Assembly: GCF_032854445.1 (NCBI RefSeq)
Contig: NC_088295.1
Location: forward strand, 12,015,385 to 12,079,384
DNA from: Liolophura sinensis
Taxonomy: Eukaryota > Mollusca > Polyplacophora > Chitonida > Chitonidae
Direction of reading: 5' to 3'
DNA length: 64,000 nt
Below the pieces are notes generated by a model. That model saw only the letters and a program-made list of their open reading frames with translations. It searched no databases and was not told where the DNA came from. The stretch's first letter is position 1; every line of letters begins with the position of its first letter. The translations under genes were made by a program, and so were the position numbers. This document shows positions 46,801 through 59,190 of the stretch, in pieces.

Positions 46801-49800
46801 AGTATGATCAGAGAGATGACAGTTATCAGGTTACAGCATGAACAGAGAGATGACAGTTATCATGTTACAGCATGAACAGAGAGATGACAGTTCTCATATT
46901 ACAACTTGGTCAGAGAGATAACAGTTCTCATGTTACAGCATGATCAAAGAGATAACAGTTCTCACGTTACAGCTTAATTAGAGGTATGATAGTTCTCATG
47001 TTATAGCATGGTCAGAGATATGACAGTTCTTGTGTTATTGCACAGCAAAAGAGATGGCAATTGGGATGAGCATGGAATAGATCTGCTTTATGGTTAGTAG
47101 GGGTTTAGAAAAGAGATTCAGCTCAGTCATAACACATGTAGTAGTTTTTCTCTCCAATGTTACACCAGCTAGCCCAAACTACAAACATGTATAAAGCTCA
47201 AGAGTGGCTTGATAAGACAGAGAGATTCAAAGCTTGCTACAATGCCAATTTCTGTCAACAGACCACAATCCAGCAGCCTATAGTCTTTCAGCCCAGCTGC
47301 ATTTTAATAAGGCTGGGTTGTAGTATTGCAAAGGTTGTGTATCTCATACATATATAGGTCTGCAATCAGAAATCATTTGTGGTGATCAAAGTGAACAAGG
47401 TTGGAAAGCCTGCAGTTTAATAGCAACAATGTTTCGCTTGTGCTCTAATCAGAAATAAAAACTACTCAGTCTGTTGGAAGTCATTACACACCAGATATGT
47501 AATCACATGTATATATACATATATCAATATATATATCTATATTTATTACAGCACTAACAGAGTTGTTAACACAACACCACAAAAGCTCAGATCTGTTATA
47601 AATAATTCAGGAGCTAACTAGTGGCCCATTCAGATAACTGTGCAGGCCACAAAACATCTGGTTATATAGTACATAAGTGTATACATAAACAAGCTAGAGG
47701 TAAGTCATGCCTTCAGGACTTTATGAACAGAGAGTAAGAAAACCATGCTGAAGAGTGCTGAAGGAAGACTTACTTCTCTGGTGCATATCCTCTATTAGAT
47801 TGACCATACCTGTGTGGATAGGATCTCTGCAATAGGAAAATAGGGTTACATAACTGGAATTACAATGCCACAGTATACCAGACAAAACTTGAAAACCATT
47901 TTAATAAAGGCAAAGAATGCTGTTGTGTGGGTAAAAAGCAAATTTTAAGACACATCAGCCTTTAGAATCACTCAAATTATGTCAAAAAGATTTATCATGT
48001 TCAAATATAGAAGATGTAGTTTTGACAGTAATATACTCTGACTACCTTGGCTGATCCTTAAATACAATAAGCATCTACTTACAGAAATCAATCAATGTAT
48101 TAAGTACAACAAAAAAGGGTAACAATGGAAAAATGAATATGAAACCTATATGCAAGTGCTTATCAGCATTATATGTGCTACTTATCTGGAAAATCTGAGC
48201 AATAAATATTATTAATACACCTCAGCAAACTCTTACAATGTAAAATGTTTACGATATTTATATTACCATATACATGTATATATACTATTATATACTTATA
48301 TAATATATGTACTAGATATTTATATACCAACAGCTCGCCTTAATATGAAAGACAGCACCTGACTAATGTTTATGTCCCCTGAAAGACTACCATTCAAAGT
48401 ATCTTAAACCAGCATCAAATATTTTTTTTAGATTTTTTTCAACCCAGTAAAATTTTATTGAAACTTCATCTTGACACAGCTTCAGCATGTCTCCATTATC
48501 GAGAGCAAGGTAACATCACATTTACTCTAACTCTCTAACATTTAAGGTATTTTCTGTATAATAGTCTAAGCAGTTAAAAGTTGTGGACTTCGGCAATGAA
48601 GGCCCAAGTGATAAATATAGTTTTCTCGGAAGCTGGCCAGAGAATACCTCTTCCATTACGTGAATTGTTGATACATTAGGCCTACTATATCATTTACAAA
48701 GAGCTCTAGAAACCCTGTTTAAACAGCCTAGCTGCAGATGCTCGGCCGTGTATTCCTGGTTCAGGTTGTACCCTAAATAAATGTTTACAACATTACAATA
48801 GGATTGTTAGACAATCAATTCTGAAACAAATGGAAATTAATCTAAGCACCACTGAGGCTGATCTAGGTATTCAACTGTTGCTGGATTTAATGCATCAATT
48901 TTGTGTACGTGGCTTTCAAGATGAAAGCAGTGCTGACCTAGTTATCGCGGATGAAGAGAAAGAGAAAGCACCTCGGATCAAACAGGGCATTTCAATAATT
49001 TTATAAAAGAAAACAGAAAAACCATCCCTAATGTGCGAGACAAACGAAAAAGTAAATTTAAATTCTTCAGTTGTGATAAATTCAGAGAGAAGAAATTATA
49101 TCATACAGCTTAATTAATTTCCAGCGATGTTCAGCAAGATGGGTTTTTTTGATTCCCATAAGCCTTAGGCATCCCTAATGAAAAATTCATTAGCACTCAC
49201 TCTGATATTTGTTATTTGGAAACAGCTGACTAAACGCTAAAATCAATGATGTATTTGGGTAGATGAATGCAGTTTGGGCCACAACAGTATGCTACTGTCT
49301 GACACAACTTGTGACATCATCGATGAATATTACACGGCCTGTAAAACAACTGATTTTACGTCTGTGGTGGTTCCTAAGTGATACAGACCTGCCCCAAAAA
49401 ACTTTATGAAATGGCCCTTCAGCTACATGTAACTAAATCATTGTAAAGGATCTCAAAACAATGTCTTATGCAGTAGTTCTGTGTTATATATGTCTCTTTA
49501 TGGAGTGAATGAGTAAAGGCTACATAACAGCTTAGGGCATGTAGACTGTTTTTAGAAAGCCTGATTGTCCTGCTTTTAGTTGATTATATTTAAGCCAGGT
49601 GCTGTCTTGTCCTTTAAGCTAGTTTTTGAAACGATTAGCAATCTACATTTACTCCTCCTTCTGTTTACATGGTCTTGTTGAGAAAGCTTGAAGGTCTCGT
49701 AGATATATTATCTCTTACAATAATTGCATAAAATTAGAATTACAAGATTTCATTCCTTTGAAAGAGGAACAGGCAACTGTTTTCATTGTTATGCTTCACT

Positions 49801-52800
49801 TTGGACAGTGATATCCGTGTCATAGAAAAGTTGTGGGGCTTCACTTTGGATAGTGATATCGGTGTCAAGGAAAAGTTGTGGGCCTTAACTTTGTATAGTG
49901 ATACTGGTGTAATGGAAAAGTTGTGGGCCTTCACTTTGGATAGCGATATCTGTATCATGGAAAGCTGTGCAAAACTTTGTGAGCTTGGTGTGTATAATTA
50001 TGTCCCTTAACCTTGGTTCATTATTATATCAAACATAATGTTTTAGCCCTTGTGTGAGCCAGATGTGACATCTGTGATAAGGTTGTTGCCTCAGGCATAA
50101 CGTTGAGGGGTAAGGGATAGGGTTGTGACAACAGGGATAAGGTTGTGGTATCAGGGATAGGGTCGTGACATCAGGGATAATCCTGTGCCCTTTGTGTGAG
50201 CTGGTTGTAATATCAGCAATAATGCTGTATCCCTTTTGTGAGCTGGTTGTAATATCAGTAATAATGCTGTGTCCCTTTTGTGAGCTGGTTGTAATATCAG
50301 GAATAATGCTGTGTCTCTTTTGTGAGCTAGTTGTAATATCAGCAATAATGCTGTGTCCCTTTTGTGAGCTGGTTGTAATATCAGGAATAATGCTGTGTCC
50401 CTTTTGTGAGCTGGTTGTAATATCAGAGGCGTTGTGCCTCTTGTATTATAACCGTGATAACCAAGCTAATTAATGCTTTGCCCCCTTTGAACTCTTTGAA
50501 CAAGAATAATGTTGTCGACCTTGTGTGAGCAAGCTGTGCACCTGGGGATCTACGAATATTGTGAATGTAGAACTCATTTGTGATGTAAAAAACAACTTCA
50601 TGCCACCACGCATTTAGAGGAACTCATTTTCTACCAGTGTATATGTCTCTGATTGGGTGTCTTGTGATATGAGTGTGTGCATTTTCTTTAGTGAGGTAGC
50701 TATGACAAGGGATGATATAGCTATGATCAGGGCATATCTTGTTAGACTCACCATCTGTCTAGGAGCTTTGGCAGTGACATGTGGGGTGGATCCAGTCTTG
50801 TACTCTTCTCTGGAATGGCAAATAAATTAAAATCTGACATTTCACTTTTCATTGTCAATACAAAAAATAAAACTTCCTTTAGTTGATTTATTCATAATTA
50901 TATTTTTACTCATTTTTAATATGCTGTGTAGCTTAAAGGATACATGAAAAGGACCTATAAAACAAAGATTATCTGTCTATGCTAAATGAAGAAATTTATG
51001 CCCTGGAATTTTTGTTAAAAACATTTCATTTTTGGGGTGTTTTTATACTTGTTAATTACCGCTCTATATTATGCATATTTTTCTTCAACAGTTGGATTTT
51101 TTCAGAAATTACATCAACGTTGATCTTGCTCGGAACTTGGTGAAACCCCTGAAATGTCCTGAGCCCGGTGAACTGTGTTGCTACGGTGTGGGCAAGGTGA
51201 CATGTACACAGATACTGCATGGCTTCTTCGGGCCAGCTTGTCACCCCCTCTGCACCCTTACATTAGCCCCCTTTTCGTCTATTCCCCACCGCTATTTGGC
51301 CAGACCGGTTTGGTCTGTCCCCCACAGAGTTCTATTTAAACAGAGGTCATTGTTGACGTCACCCCTGTAAGCTACTTAATTTCCAGACTCACTGCTGTGG
51401 CCTTAAGAAAGCTGTAGTTGGATGCAATTTTTAACTCACAAAGTGAAAGTTGAAAAATTTATTTGTACTGTTATATGTTATTACACATGATAATCTGCAC
51501 GTTAAGAAATAAAACCTAAGAGCTTCATGTATCCTTTAATAAAGTCCACTTAAATTTTTAAAGCGCTATAGCAGTTTTTCAAAGTCAATTTTGACAATAA
51601 GACATTGTAAATATAAATGTTCTTATTGTCTTGGGGAAACTTAATCCTGATAATTTTCACCCATGTTCACGTAAAAACAAAATAGATAAGACCTGAAAGT
51701 AAACTTTTACCAGTGGACACATATACAGCATTATCATTAAGCAATTATCATCTCACCTGAGAATTTTCTCATGGGGTAATCGTGTAATGTGAACAACTTT
51801 AACACCATACTGTCCAAGTGGTTGAAACTACAAATGCAATGACAATGAGTAATGAGCACAATAGCCTTAATGTAACATTGTATTTATTTACTGCATAATA
51901 CTAACATATTTCTCACTACTAATTACTTTAAAGGAGAAGAAAACTTAAATACATGACACTATAGGCTGAAAAGAGCACATTTGTTTCTATCTGATGCTGT
52001 CTAATTTTGCAATTTTTCCTCGCCATACACGCAAAGCCTGAATACGGCAAAGCTGGCATAAATCTCTTGAGTCTATGGTGTCCTCCATCTTTAACACCCT
52101 GTAATTTATGCTGAGGGTGTGTTGCCCCTCAGCCAATGAGAGTTGTTAAAACTGCTTGTTCATGTAAACTTGGAACCTACATCCAACATTTCGGTTTCCC
52201 GACCGTCAAGCAAAAAACACACTGTACTGTTCGCTACCTTCTGGGAAGAAGAGTTCTAATGAAAATGTACGAACTGCACTTCGGCGGTTTTCGCTGGCAA
52301 TTCTCCTCCTAACACAAAACCCTTCAGGAATAGTTCTTAGGCAAAATGGAGTCGCCCACAGCGGATGTTGGCACAGACTTTATTCATAATTTATCAACTT
52401 GAGGTACATATTAGAATTTTTTTATGGCATGCACCTGTGAGGAAATGCATACTCTTTTAAATGGTATTTGACTGATATTTAAATTTTCTTCTCCTTTAAT
52501 AATAAGAGCAACGCCCTAGTCATCAGGCATACACGTCTGTTTTGTTTTGTCTTACATGTTATCGTAAACATCTGTGTCACTGTAAGTAGGTCAAAGTTGA
52601 GAAGGCCAGGCGTTGACTCACTAATGTAATTAATACACCTGGCTCCATGCCCTCTGAAGTACTTCCACAAAATTTTGAAACCAACGAAGGATTCACATAG
52701 TGTACAATAATGTGAGAATACCTGTATACTGGAATGTATTCTGGAGAGAAAAAATGTAGTTTTGTACGTGTGACTCGCACTGCGTCACCTACTTACCCTA

Positions 52801-53159
52801 AGGTCTCTACGGTATTTATTAGATATCTGCTTGGCCCGGTTAAGAAAGTACGTAGCAGCACCAAAACTGAGAAGAAAGAAAATAATAAAAAGCGGTCCAA
52901 CAAATCTTGTCCACACGCCCGTCAGGTAGAGATGTCTGTGACGCAGACTTATGACCAATATCCCAACAATACAACAAGCCAGACCCCAAATGTACAGAAC
53001 CATGGCTATCCGAAAGGGCACTTTAGCGGGGCCCAGGTTGACAGCATTCAACCGATCCCTGATCAACGCCTGTAGGTACTCATGGTACGCCACCACAGTG
53101 TCTTCGTGACGCTGTTTCCGCCGACGTTGACGCTGTGGATGGGGGCGATGGCTGCTCAT
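43808..53159 (-). CDS. Two-membrane-segment protein with Gly/Tyr/Arg-rich tail (five exons, 264 aa)
   Basis: Exons in order: 52797-53159, 51757-51827, 50752-50809, 47774-47826, 43808-44057. The total is 795 nt and every GT-AG junction keeps phase, so the model is well supported though the family is not recognised. Residues 1-50 are very basic (QRQRRRKQR). Membrane segments span about 51-71 (IAMVLYIWGLACCIVGILVI) and 86-106 (VGPLFIIFFLLSFGAATYF), with a short link between. A conserved-looking middle follows (FQPLGQYGVKVVHITRLPHE). The last exon holds a short repeat of YGREYG type (GDYGREYGREYGHEYG) and a Pro/Arg-rich end, PPEDDSSV. No signal peptide is seen; the basic N-terminus suggests both ends are cytosolic. 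The membrane-proximal part is one exon and the tail is spread over four. Confidence 0.8.
44640..44965. repeat. Minisatellite, unit 66 bp, about 5 copies
   Basis: The unit contains 'gaactcagagcctagaacat', 'ctgagaaagcctaaagccag' and 'acaaagacatggggagacac'. The inner copies are almost identical, suggesting recent spread. Confidence 0.9.
45180..45770. repeat. Degenerate tandem repeat, unit about 80 bp
   Basis: Recurring words are 'caagtcacacctcacac', 'agaaagcccactcatgtcac', 'aacttgccatggtaacac' and 'catccatggaacac'. Copies are strongly diverged and the edges are uncertain. Confidence 0.65.
46100..47045. repeat. Minisatellite, unit about 35 bp, more than 25 copies
   Basis: Consensus by eye: 'gatcagagagatgacagttc' followed by 'tcatgttacagcatg'. 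Most copies differ by 1-4 bases and a few are interrupted, for example around 46480-46520. It is a plain spacerless array and not a CRISPR. Confidence 0.92.
49786..49970. repeat. Minisatellite, unit 45 bp, about 4 copies
   Basis: Each unit has 'cttcactttggatagtgata', then 'tcggtgtcaaggaaaagttg', then 'tgggc'. It can be read as open frames on both strands. Confidence 0.85.
50045..50440. repeat. Minisatellite, unit about 42 bp, about 7 copies
   Basis: The unit is 'ttgtgagctggttgtaatat', then 'caggaataatgctgtgtccc', then 'tt'. It is preceded by shorter related words ('gtgacatcagggataaggtt') from about 50045 to 50190. Confidence 0.88.
50933..51539. mobile_element. MITE with perfect 16-bp inverted ends and TTAA borders
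   Basis: TTAAAGGATACATGAA at 50933-50948 is exactly inverted at 51524-51539. The element is 607 bp including a TTAA at each edge, which suits TTAA-specific (piggyBac-type) insertion. Open frames inside match nothing recognised. It lies in intron 2 of the two-membrane-segment gene. Confidence 0.75.
51928..52499. mobile_element. MITE with TTAAAGGAGAAGAAAA ends
   Basis: The left 'ttaaaggagaagaaaactta' and the reverse complement of the right end 'ttaaaggagaagaaaattta' differ at one base. The element is 572 bp including TTAA borders. It shares the first eight bases, TTAAAGGA, with the element at 50933-51539. It lies in intron 1 of the same gene. Confidence 0.75.
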
Positions 53160-54458
53160 TGTGAAGAGGGAGTTATGTCAAACTTTTTCCAGTTACATCT
53201 CACTTCCTAACTAGGCCAAGCATTCCGCCATTAACGGCGTCTTTCACCTGAAAATTACCCAGTATGCTCTCTGTTATTTGTCATACCTGGAGGTATTCGC
53301 GCATGCGTACTTCCTGGGCACACCTGAATGTCATACCTGTATGGGTGTTTTTTTTCTGTCTCACCTGTGCTTACCTCCCCTGGAATGTCGCTCTGACTGT
53401 CCACAGCTTTGTAAATTCAATTGAATGTTCATTCTCTTAATCTTACACAGTATATAGAACTTGACAGTGGGGGTGTGACTGTGCACAGGATGTATAGCAT
53501 AAATGTCATATATAAGCACAGAAGTTCGGTATTGATTAATATTAATTATACAATTGTATACAAATGTCTAAGTGTTACTTCACTCATATAAAATTGTTAC
53601 GTATAACGTAAAAACCCAAGCATACATACAAAGTGTTACTAATTTGATTAATGTTTAACGCCACGTTCAGGACGTGTATCGCATATATATAAATCGGCTT
53701 TATGAATGTTTTTTTGAGAGGAAACCGAATTTGACCGATGCAGTTCAAAATGTTGTCACACACATAGGAAAAATGGCGATTTTATATGCTTTGTGAGGTA
53801 AAAACTTCCCACGACCCACAACTACTGTAGACCGCTTCAGGGGCCTAACAGTTCGAGCGTCCGCCTCGAAGTTTGGAGACTCCGCGATCAAACCCGGATC
53901 AAAAAATGGCACATTGCTACCTGGCTTGACGCTTGGCACTGACAGGTTAGAGGAAGGGAGCATGACTGGTGACAGCATAATATGACTAATGCAACAGGTT
54001 ACATTCCGTGGCATAAAGTGACTAGATGGGGTAACGTGCTCAGTGTCTTCAGACTGATACTTCAGTAGTGAAGTACACACTTTATCAGCACCTTCTTATT
54101 TACTTTTACACAACCTGCACTTCTATTTTTTCTGTTCAGTGCAGTCGTTTCATACAGGATACATGCTGTTAACAAAGTTAACGCATTTGATTTATTCACT
54201 TATTGATCTACAGGTATTTACTTATTTGAATGCAGGATGTTTATCGCCATACTGAAGAATTTTTAAGTTATCTGACGGCTCTCAATGTAACCCGGGTCAT
54301 AGATCTAGTGAACCTCTTCCGTGGAAGTAAATAATCAACGCCGACTCAAATCTCCAGGACATGCAGGAAATACCTGCAAGTAGGACTTTATTACATTAAA
54401 CAAAATCTTAGGTGAAGCATCCCGTACAGTACGTCGGCCGGTCGGTGCGTGTAGACCA
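53160..54458. other. 5' flank of the two-membrane-segment gene, with SINE
   Basis: It should hold the promoter of the - strand gene (no TATA box recognised), a SINE at 53838-54115, and degraded pieces of the dispersed repeat near 53640-53730 and 54225-54290. Confidence 0.5.
53838..54115 (+). mobile_element. tRNA-derived SINE, third type
   Basis: 'gcctaacagttcgagcgtcc' followed by 'gcctcg' and 'gatcaaacccgg' look like the A box, anticodon arm and B box of a tRNA. The body continues through 'caggttagaggaagggagca' and 'gactgatacttcagtag'. The body is unlike the SINE at 14365-14722. Confidence 0.6.
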
Positions 54459-57400
54459 GGTGCTACAGTTATGCTTCCATAATTAACAACTTGACCTAAT
54501 ATAACAACAATATGTCACTGTTGATCTTCTATAATCATGATGCTGTACTTAATGTCATAACAGTATAGCGCTATCGATCGTCCATAGTTTACATTACGAC
54601 TCGAATACATAATCATTTGCGTTTGTTACATTAACAAACGCTGTGTACTATTACACAACATATTTTAGGTGCGTTTACGTTACTGCTAGTCTTCCGTGGT
54701 TACAAAGTAATTTCATGAATACACTTAGGCCTATCCTTCACGTTTATGATATTAAATGATAACTGTCCACATGAATTTATCAGCGAACATATTTAAATTC
54801 GTGAAACAATTAACCTCGAACTCCATATATATGTTCGAAACGGGCCAAATTACATTCAAACTGCTCGACAAGGCTTGAATGAACATAACAAACTCAGACA
54901 GCTATATCTCCATCTGCTAACTGCAGGAAAACATTATTTTCATTACCGAATTAACTTTTAACTGACAAGTTTTTCTACAAAAGGCTAAATATAAACAATA
55001 ATTAGAAAACGCGCCCCATAGCACACGATTTTTTGTGACGTAATTATATCGTCTGCATAAACGCTAACTTTAATTATATATCTAACGTTTCTTTGTATGA
55101 AATACATGCAACCCTTGACATACAAAGGCAAACTATGATCGTAGGGATGAGACTACATGAAATTTACAAAAGGATTCTCGTTCATATGTTGGCAAGGGAA
55201 TCTGAAGACCCTCATGAACGACAGGTAGCTCAATCGGTTTCACCCGACATAGTAGGTCTACGGGTATTCCGTATCCTTCCATACTCGTCATATGTAAGTC
55301 GCATGTGACTGATTCTCGTTGGCCTTGTGTGATCAGCATCTTCATCATGATCAGCGCCAATATCTTGATCTTCTGGACAGACTTCCGCTTCCACAGGATC
55401 TGTGCCCTGTCAGATGGGAGTTGATTGTCTTGGAACAAATAGATTGTACTCCGTGTTGAGCGGAGTAAAAAACGCTGGAGTCACGACAGGCAGGAATTCA
55501 GGTTTATTTTGTCGTCGGACGTCTGGTCACTGGCTGGTATAAATTCTCGACGAGATTCTCTGTTTTGTTCTTTGCGTTTGATATCACTTGAGGTAACTGG
55601 CTCTTCAACCGGGAGTAAGTCACAACTCATGAGCAAGTTTCTGTGAACAACAGGACCCTTGCCATTTTCTGGTCTCACACGATAGACCAGACTGTCTTTG
55701 TTGATCTGTTTCTCCACTATGTCTAGTGGATTTCCGAAGTTTACCCGTTCCTCCTCGTTCCGACAGATTGCCTACGAGAACTCTATCCTCTGGGAACAAC
55801 GTTGTGTTGTACGACAGATCTTGTTGTCGTACTGTTTCTTCTGTTTGGATGAAGACTGTGTAGCTGAGTCTGCTGCCGCCGTAAACACTTCTTCCATACC
55901 GTCTCTCCAGCTGGCAACGTATGCAGGATCAGGATGCTCTCCTGCTTGTTCTATGTTGAAGAGTATGTCACCCACTGTCTTTGGTAATTTGTTGTTCAGT
56001 TCCACAACTGCCTTGATGTTTTCTGTATCAGCACGATACCTTTCTTCTGAGATCACGTGACCCAAGTACTTGACCTCTCTTCGGAAGAAACTGCATTTTG
56101 AGGCTTTCAACTTGGAACCTGTTTCTTTGAGTCGACTCAAAGCCATCTTCACGTCCTTGAGATGCTGTTCACACGGCGGGCTGTAAACAATTACGTCATC
56201 AATGCATGGCAGAAAAATTGTCTCTCAGGCCTCCCTAACACTCATTCATGTGACGATGGAAGGCTGCTGGGGCGCTGGTTAAGCCGAATAGGATCCTTTC
56301 CCACTCGTAAAGGCCTCAAGGACTTATAGACGCTGTCAGATGTGGGCTGCTCTGTTTGACGAAACCTTGATGGTAGGCTTTGCCCTCGTCCAAGACGGTA
56401 AACCACGAGTTGTCGGCTAATGATTCAAGGGCATCCTGGATCCGGGGTAGGGGTTGTCTGTCTCTAATGGTCTTCGCATTCAATTGCCTGTAGTCGATGC
56501 AGAGATGTAAGTCCCCCCGATGTCTTTTGTACACAGACCAATGGCGAAGAGTAATTGGGTCTACTCTCGGTTGTTCACCATCTCTGGATCAGGTTCTGCA
56601 AGTAATGTTTAACATCCTGGTACAGTGGGCACGGTATCGAGCAGTATGTCTTCTGCACAGGTTCTGTCTCAATTTCATATAGACTATCAATGTCGTCGAC
56701 CGTCTTCGTGAAAGTATCTGAGTCTTCATTGACCATGTGCAGCACTTTTTGCTTTTGTTCTTCATTTAGGTCAGTCTCTGACAGGTCAAACTCAGCTGTT
56801 TGAGACGTTTTCTGGTTGGAAGGTTTCTGATCTTCTTGGTCAATGCCAGTCTCAGCAACTGTCATCGGAGAAATGTCTGTCATTGTATTTAAATGGCAAT
56901 TTCCGTACGTCCCAAAATCGGGATGTCATGGTTGGTACTGTTCTTGAAGACCACATCCACTTTAAGGTGCCTGCGAAATTCAACAATCGTCTCAGCCACG
57001 TCTACTCCATAGGCCAGTCATGAAGTGTCTGGCAGCTGTAGGTGAAGAATCATACCTTCTGTGCATTCACCAGGAAGGGCATTGCAGGATACCTTCGACA
57101 TTATTTTAGCAGGTATGTTAAATCTCTTTCGTGGGCTTCTGACAATGCATGGTATGTCTACGCGATTGATCACACTGACCACCTGTTTGGCATGAAGTTT
57201 CTCACCATGGCGTCCGCCTTCCCAGTCAGCTTTTCAGTTTTTCCTACAATTCCTTGTGTAACAGACTCCTCTATGACGTTGAACCCAATCAGTGGAATTT
57301 CCATTCCTGGTTCCTCTGTTACCAACACATGTACTTTAAGGCAATCCTCAGGGTTTCCACCTATGAAACAGAATCCAACCTCCAGCAAACCAATTTATCC

Positions 57401-59124
57401 AATACTTGTGCCATTGGTTGCTTTAAGAGTTAATTCTTCGGGTATAAAATCCTCCAACTTCCTCAACATTCCACCGGGAAAATGACTTCTTTAACCAACC
57501 TGTGGCAGAATGCTAACTTGGCTCCCGGTGTCCCATAATGCATTGGTTTCAACATCATCAAATTTCCACTGTACATTATACTGCTTTCTAATTAGTCGGA
57601 CCACCTCATGATTCTTGGTCGCAAACTTGACACTGCTATGAGGATCCCTCGTTGTATTACATACTTTCGCCTTTCTACAGGGTTGAGACTGGGACCGTTT
57701 GTACCCAGCTGCACCTAGTTTCCCTGGTTGTTGTTCTAATGATTCTGTTGCTGTTCAATTTCACGGGAGAAAACCTTGTTCAGCTCCGACAGAGGATCCT
57801 CGTCAGCAATTTCCTTACTTTCAAGATGAATCTTCATCACCTCACACACGACATCACGCAATCCGATAAGTACAGTTTGGCGCCAACACTTTTTCTTTCA
57901 GGTCCATTGCACGTATCATGAACGTCTGTTCATCCTCTTTGTCCCCTTGGATTGCTGAACAAAGTTCACGATACAGTTGTGTAGGCGACTTCTCTTTACA
58001 GTAAGCTTTGAGGATCCTTCTGAGTGATCCCAGATCACGTGGTGGTTTTGCCAAGAGGTAATTCTCCAACCCTAATCTTGGGGCAATGGCTCTGATGACA
58101 CCCTGAATGATTTCCCTTTCCTACTATCCCTGCTGTATCCCCAATTCTCTTTGGTAGTTCGAACTCAGGAAAATAGGTTGATCCTTCTGAGACGAATCCT
58201 TGATCTGGTCAGCAATTTTGAATTCTTTCCTCCAGTTGTTAGGTAGAACTGTTGAGTTACCTGTACTATTTTCAACTGACATTTCCTTGGTAACCACTGG
58301 CGCGTTTTCACTGGGAAGATCAACTATGAGATTTTGTACCTAGCAGACACGTTGTACCACGGTCTTCCTTGGTCCTCTTTTGCCAAGAATTTGTCAAAGA
58401 GCTCACACAGTTGCTTCGCCAAGTTCCTTTTTGATGTCACCAGGAACCCCTAAACATTCAAGTAAATCCACTAGTTTAACCGACGCCAATGAATATAATG
58501 TCTTTCTCACCTGAAATTCAAATTCTACATTAGACACAATAAAATGTACGGGCATACAAATAAAAAATACAGGTATTCATTGAATCACATAAGTACAGAC
58601 AAATCTTTTGATACCCGTTTACTTCTTCTATTATCAGTCTGTTGTGTCTCTTGTATGATTTTACAGAGAATACCATGAAAAGATGTATTCACACATCATC
58701 GAGACACACAGAAAATGTACAAGATTGACTTGGCTATCAATTTCAACGACATGAACAGTCACAGTCATCGTGATAAACTGTCATCAAAAAGATGGTAGAA
58801 AATGTCGAGGTGACAAAGTGTCACTTCTTAACCATCCTGCATGCACGAACACATTTCCTTCTCAAGTGATAACACACGCTTTAAATCTCTGGTACTTCTA
58901 CCATACATAAAATCATATCAATGTCCACCAGTTGACCGCTTAGAAAAGTTCAAAGGAAGACAGATTTGCACACATATTATCTCACTGTCTCACTGACCGG
59001 AAACACATCACAGAGTCATATTCACTGTACAACGGGTGTACAGCTATGCTTTCATAATTAACAACTTGATCAAATGTAACAACAATATGCACTGTTTATC
59101 TGCCGTAATTATGATGCTGTGCTT
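54459..59124 (-). mobile_element. Broken Ty3/gypsy-type LTR retroelement (fossil)
   Basis: On the - strand, in order, there are recognisable pieces of gag (about 57854-58069), a protease-like region (57170-57388, IPLIGFNVI), reverse transcriptase (about 55990-56534, with the typical LHLCIDYRQLN and KYLGHVISE motifs) and the C-terminal part and tail of the integrase region (about 55200-55900). Related stretches of about 90-95 bp in direct orientation flank it (54459-54553 and 59036-59124), probably remains of the terminal repeats. The copy is broken and incomplete, with roughly eight or more breaks. The divergence of the flanking repeats (about 15-20% by eye) points to an old insertion. No envelope-like region was seen. 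Confidence 0.75.
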
Positions 59125-59190
59125 TATTCCATAAACACTAAGTCTTGCATTAAGGACGGAATGCTTCATTCCATTTTCCGTGGGTCTACA

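Larger units (their letters stand above)
44058..47773 (-). other. Intron 4 of the two-membrane-segment gene, mostly minisatellites
   Basis: It holds three tandem families in a row: a 66-bp unit (44640-44965), a degenerate roughly 80-bp unit (45180-45770) and a 35-bp unit (46100-47045). An AT-rich tract at 47505-47550 is TA-repetitive. Open frames over these arrays come from the repeats. Confidence 0.7.
47827..50751 (-). other. Intron 3 of the two-membrane-segment gene
   Basis: A 2.9-kb intron with two further minisatellites (49786-49970 and 50045-50440). TA-rich DNA lies around 48250-48330. No exon is supported inside it. Confidence 0.65.

Noticed and set aside
46100-47045. Regular 35-bp repeats, CRISPR-like at first sight
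   Set aside because: The repeats are directly joined without unique spacers and the host is a metazoan; this is a minisatellite.
50151-50473. Open frames on both strands with peptide repeats such as CELVVIS
   Set aside because: They are produced by the 42-bp minisatellite, which is a multiple of three and therefore stays open on both strands.
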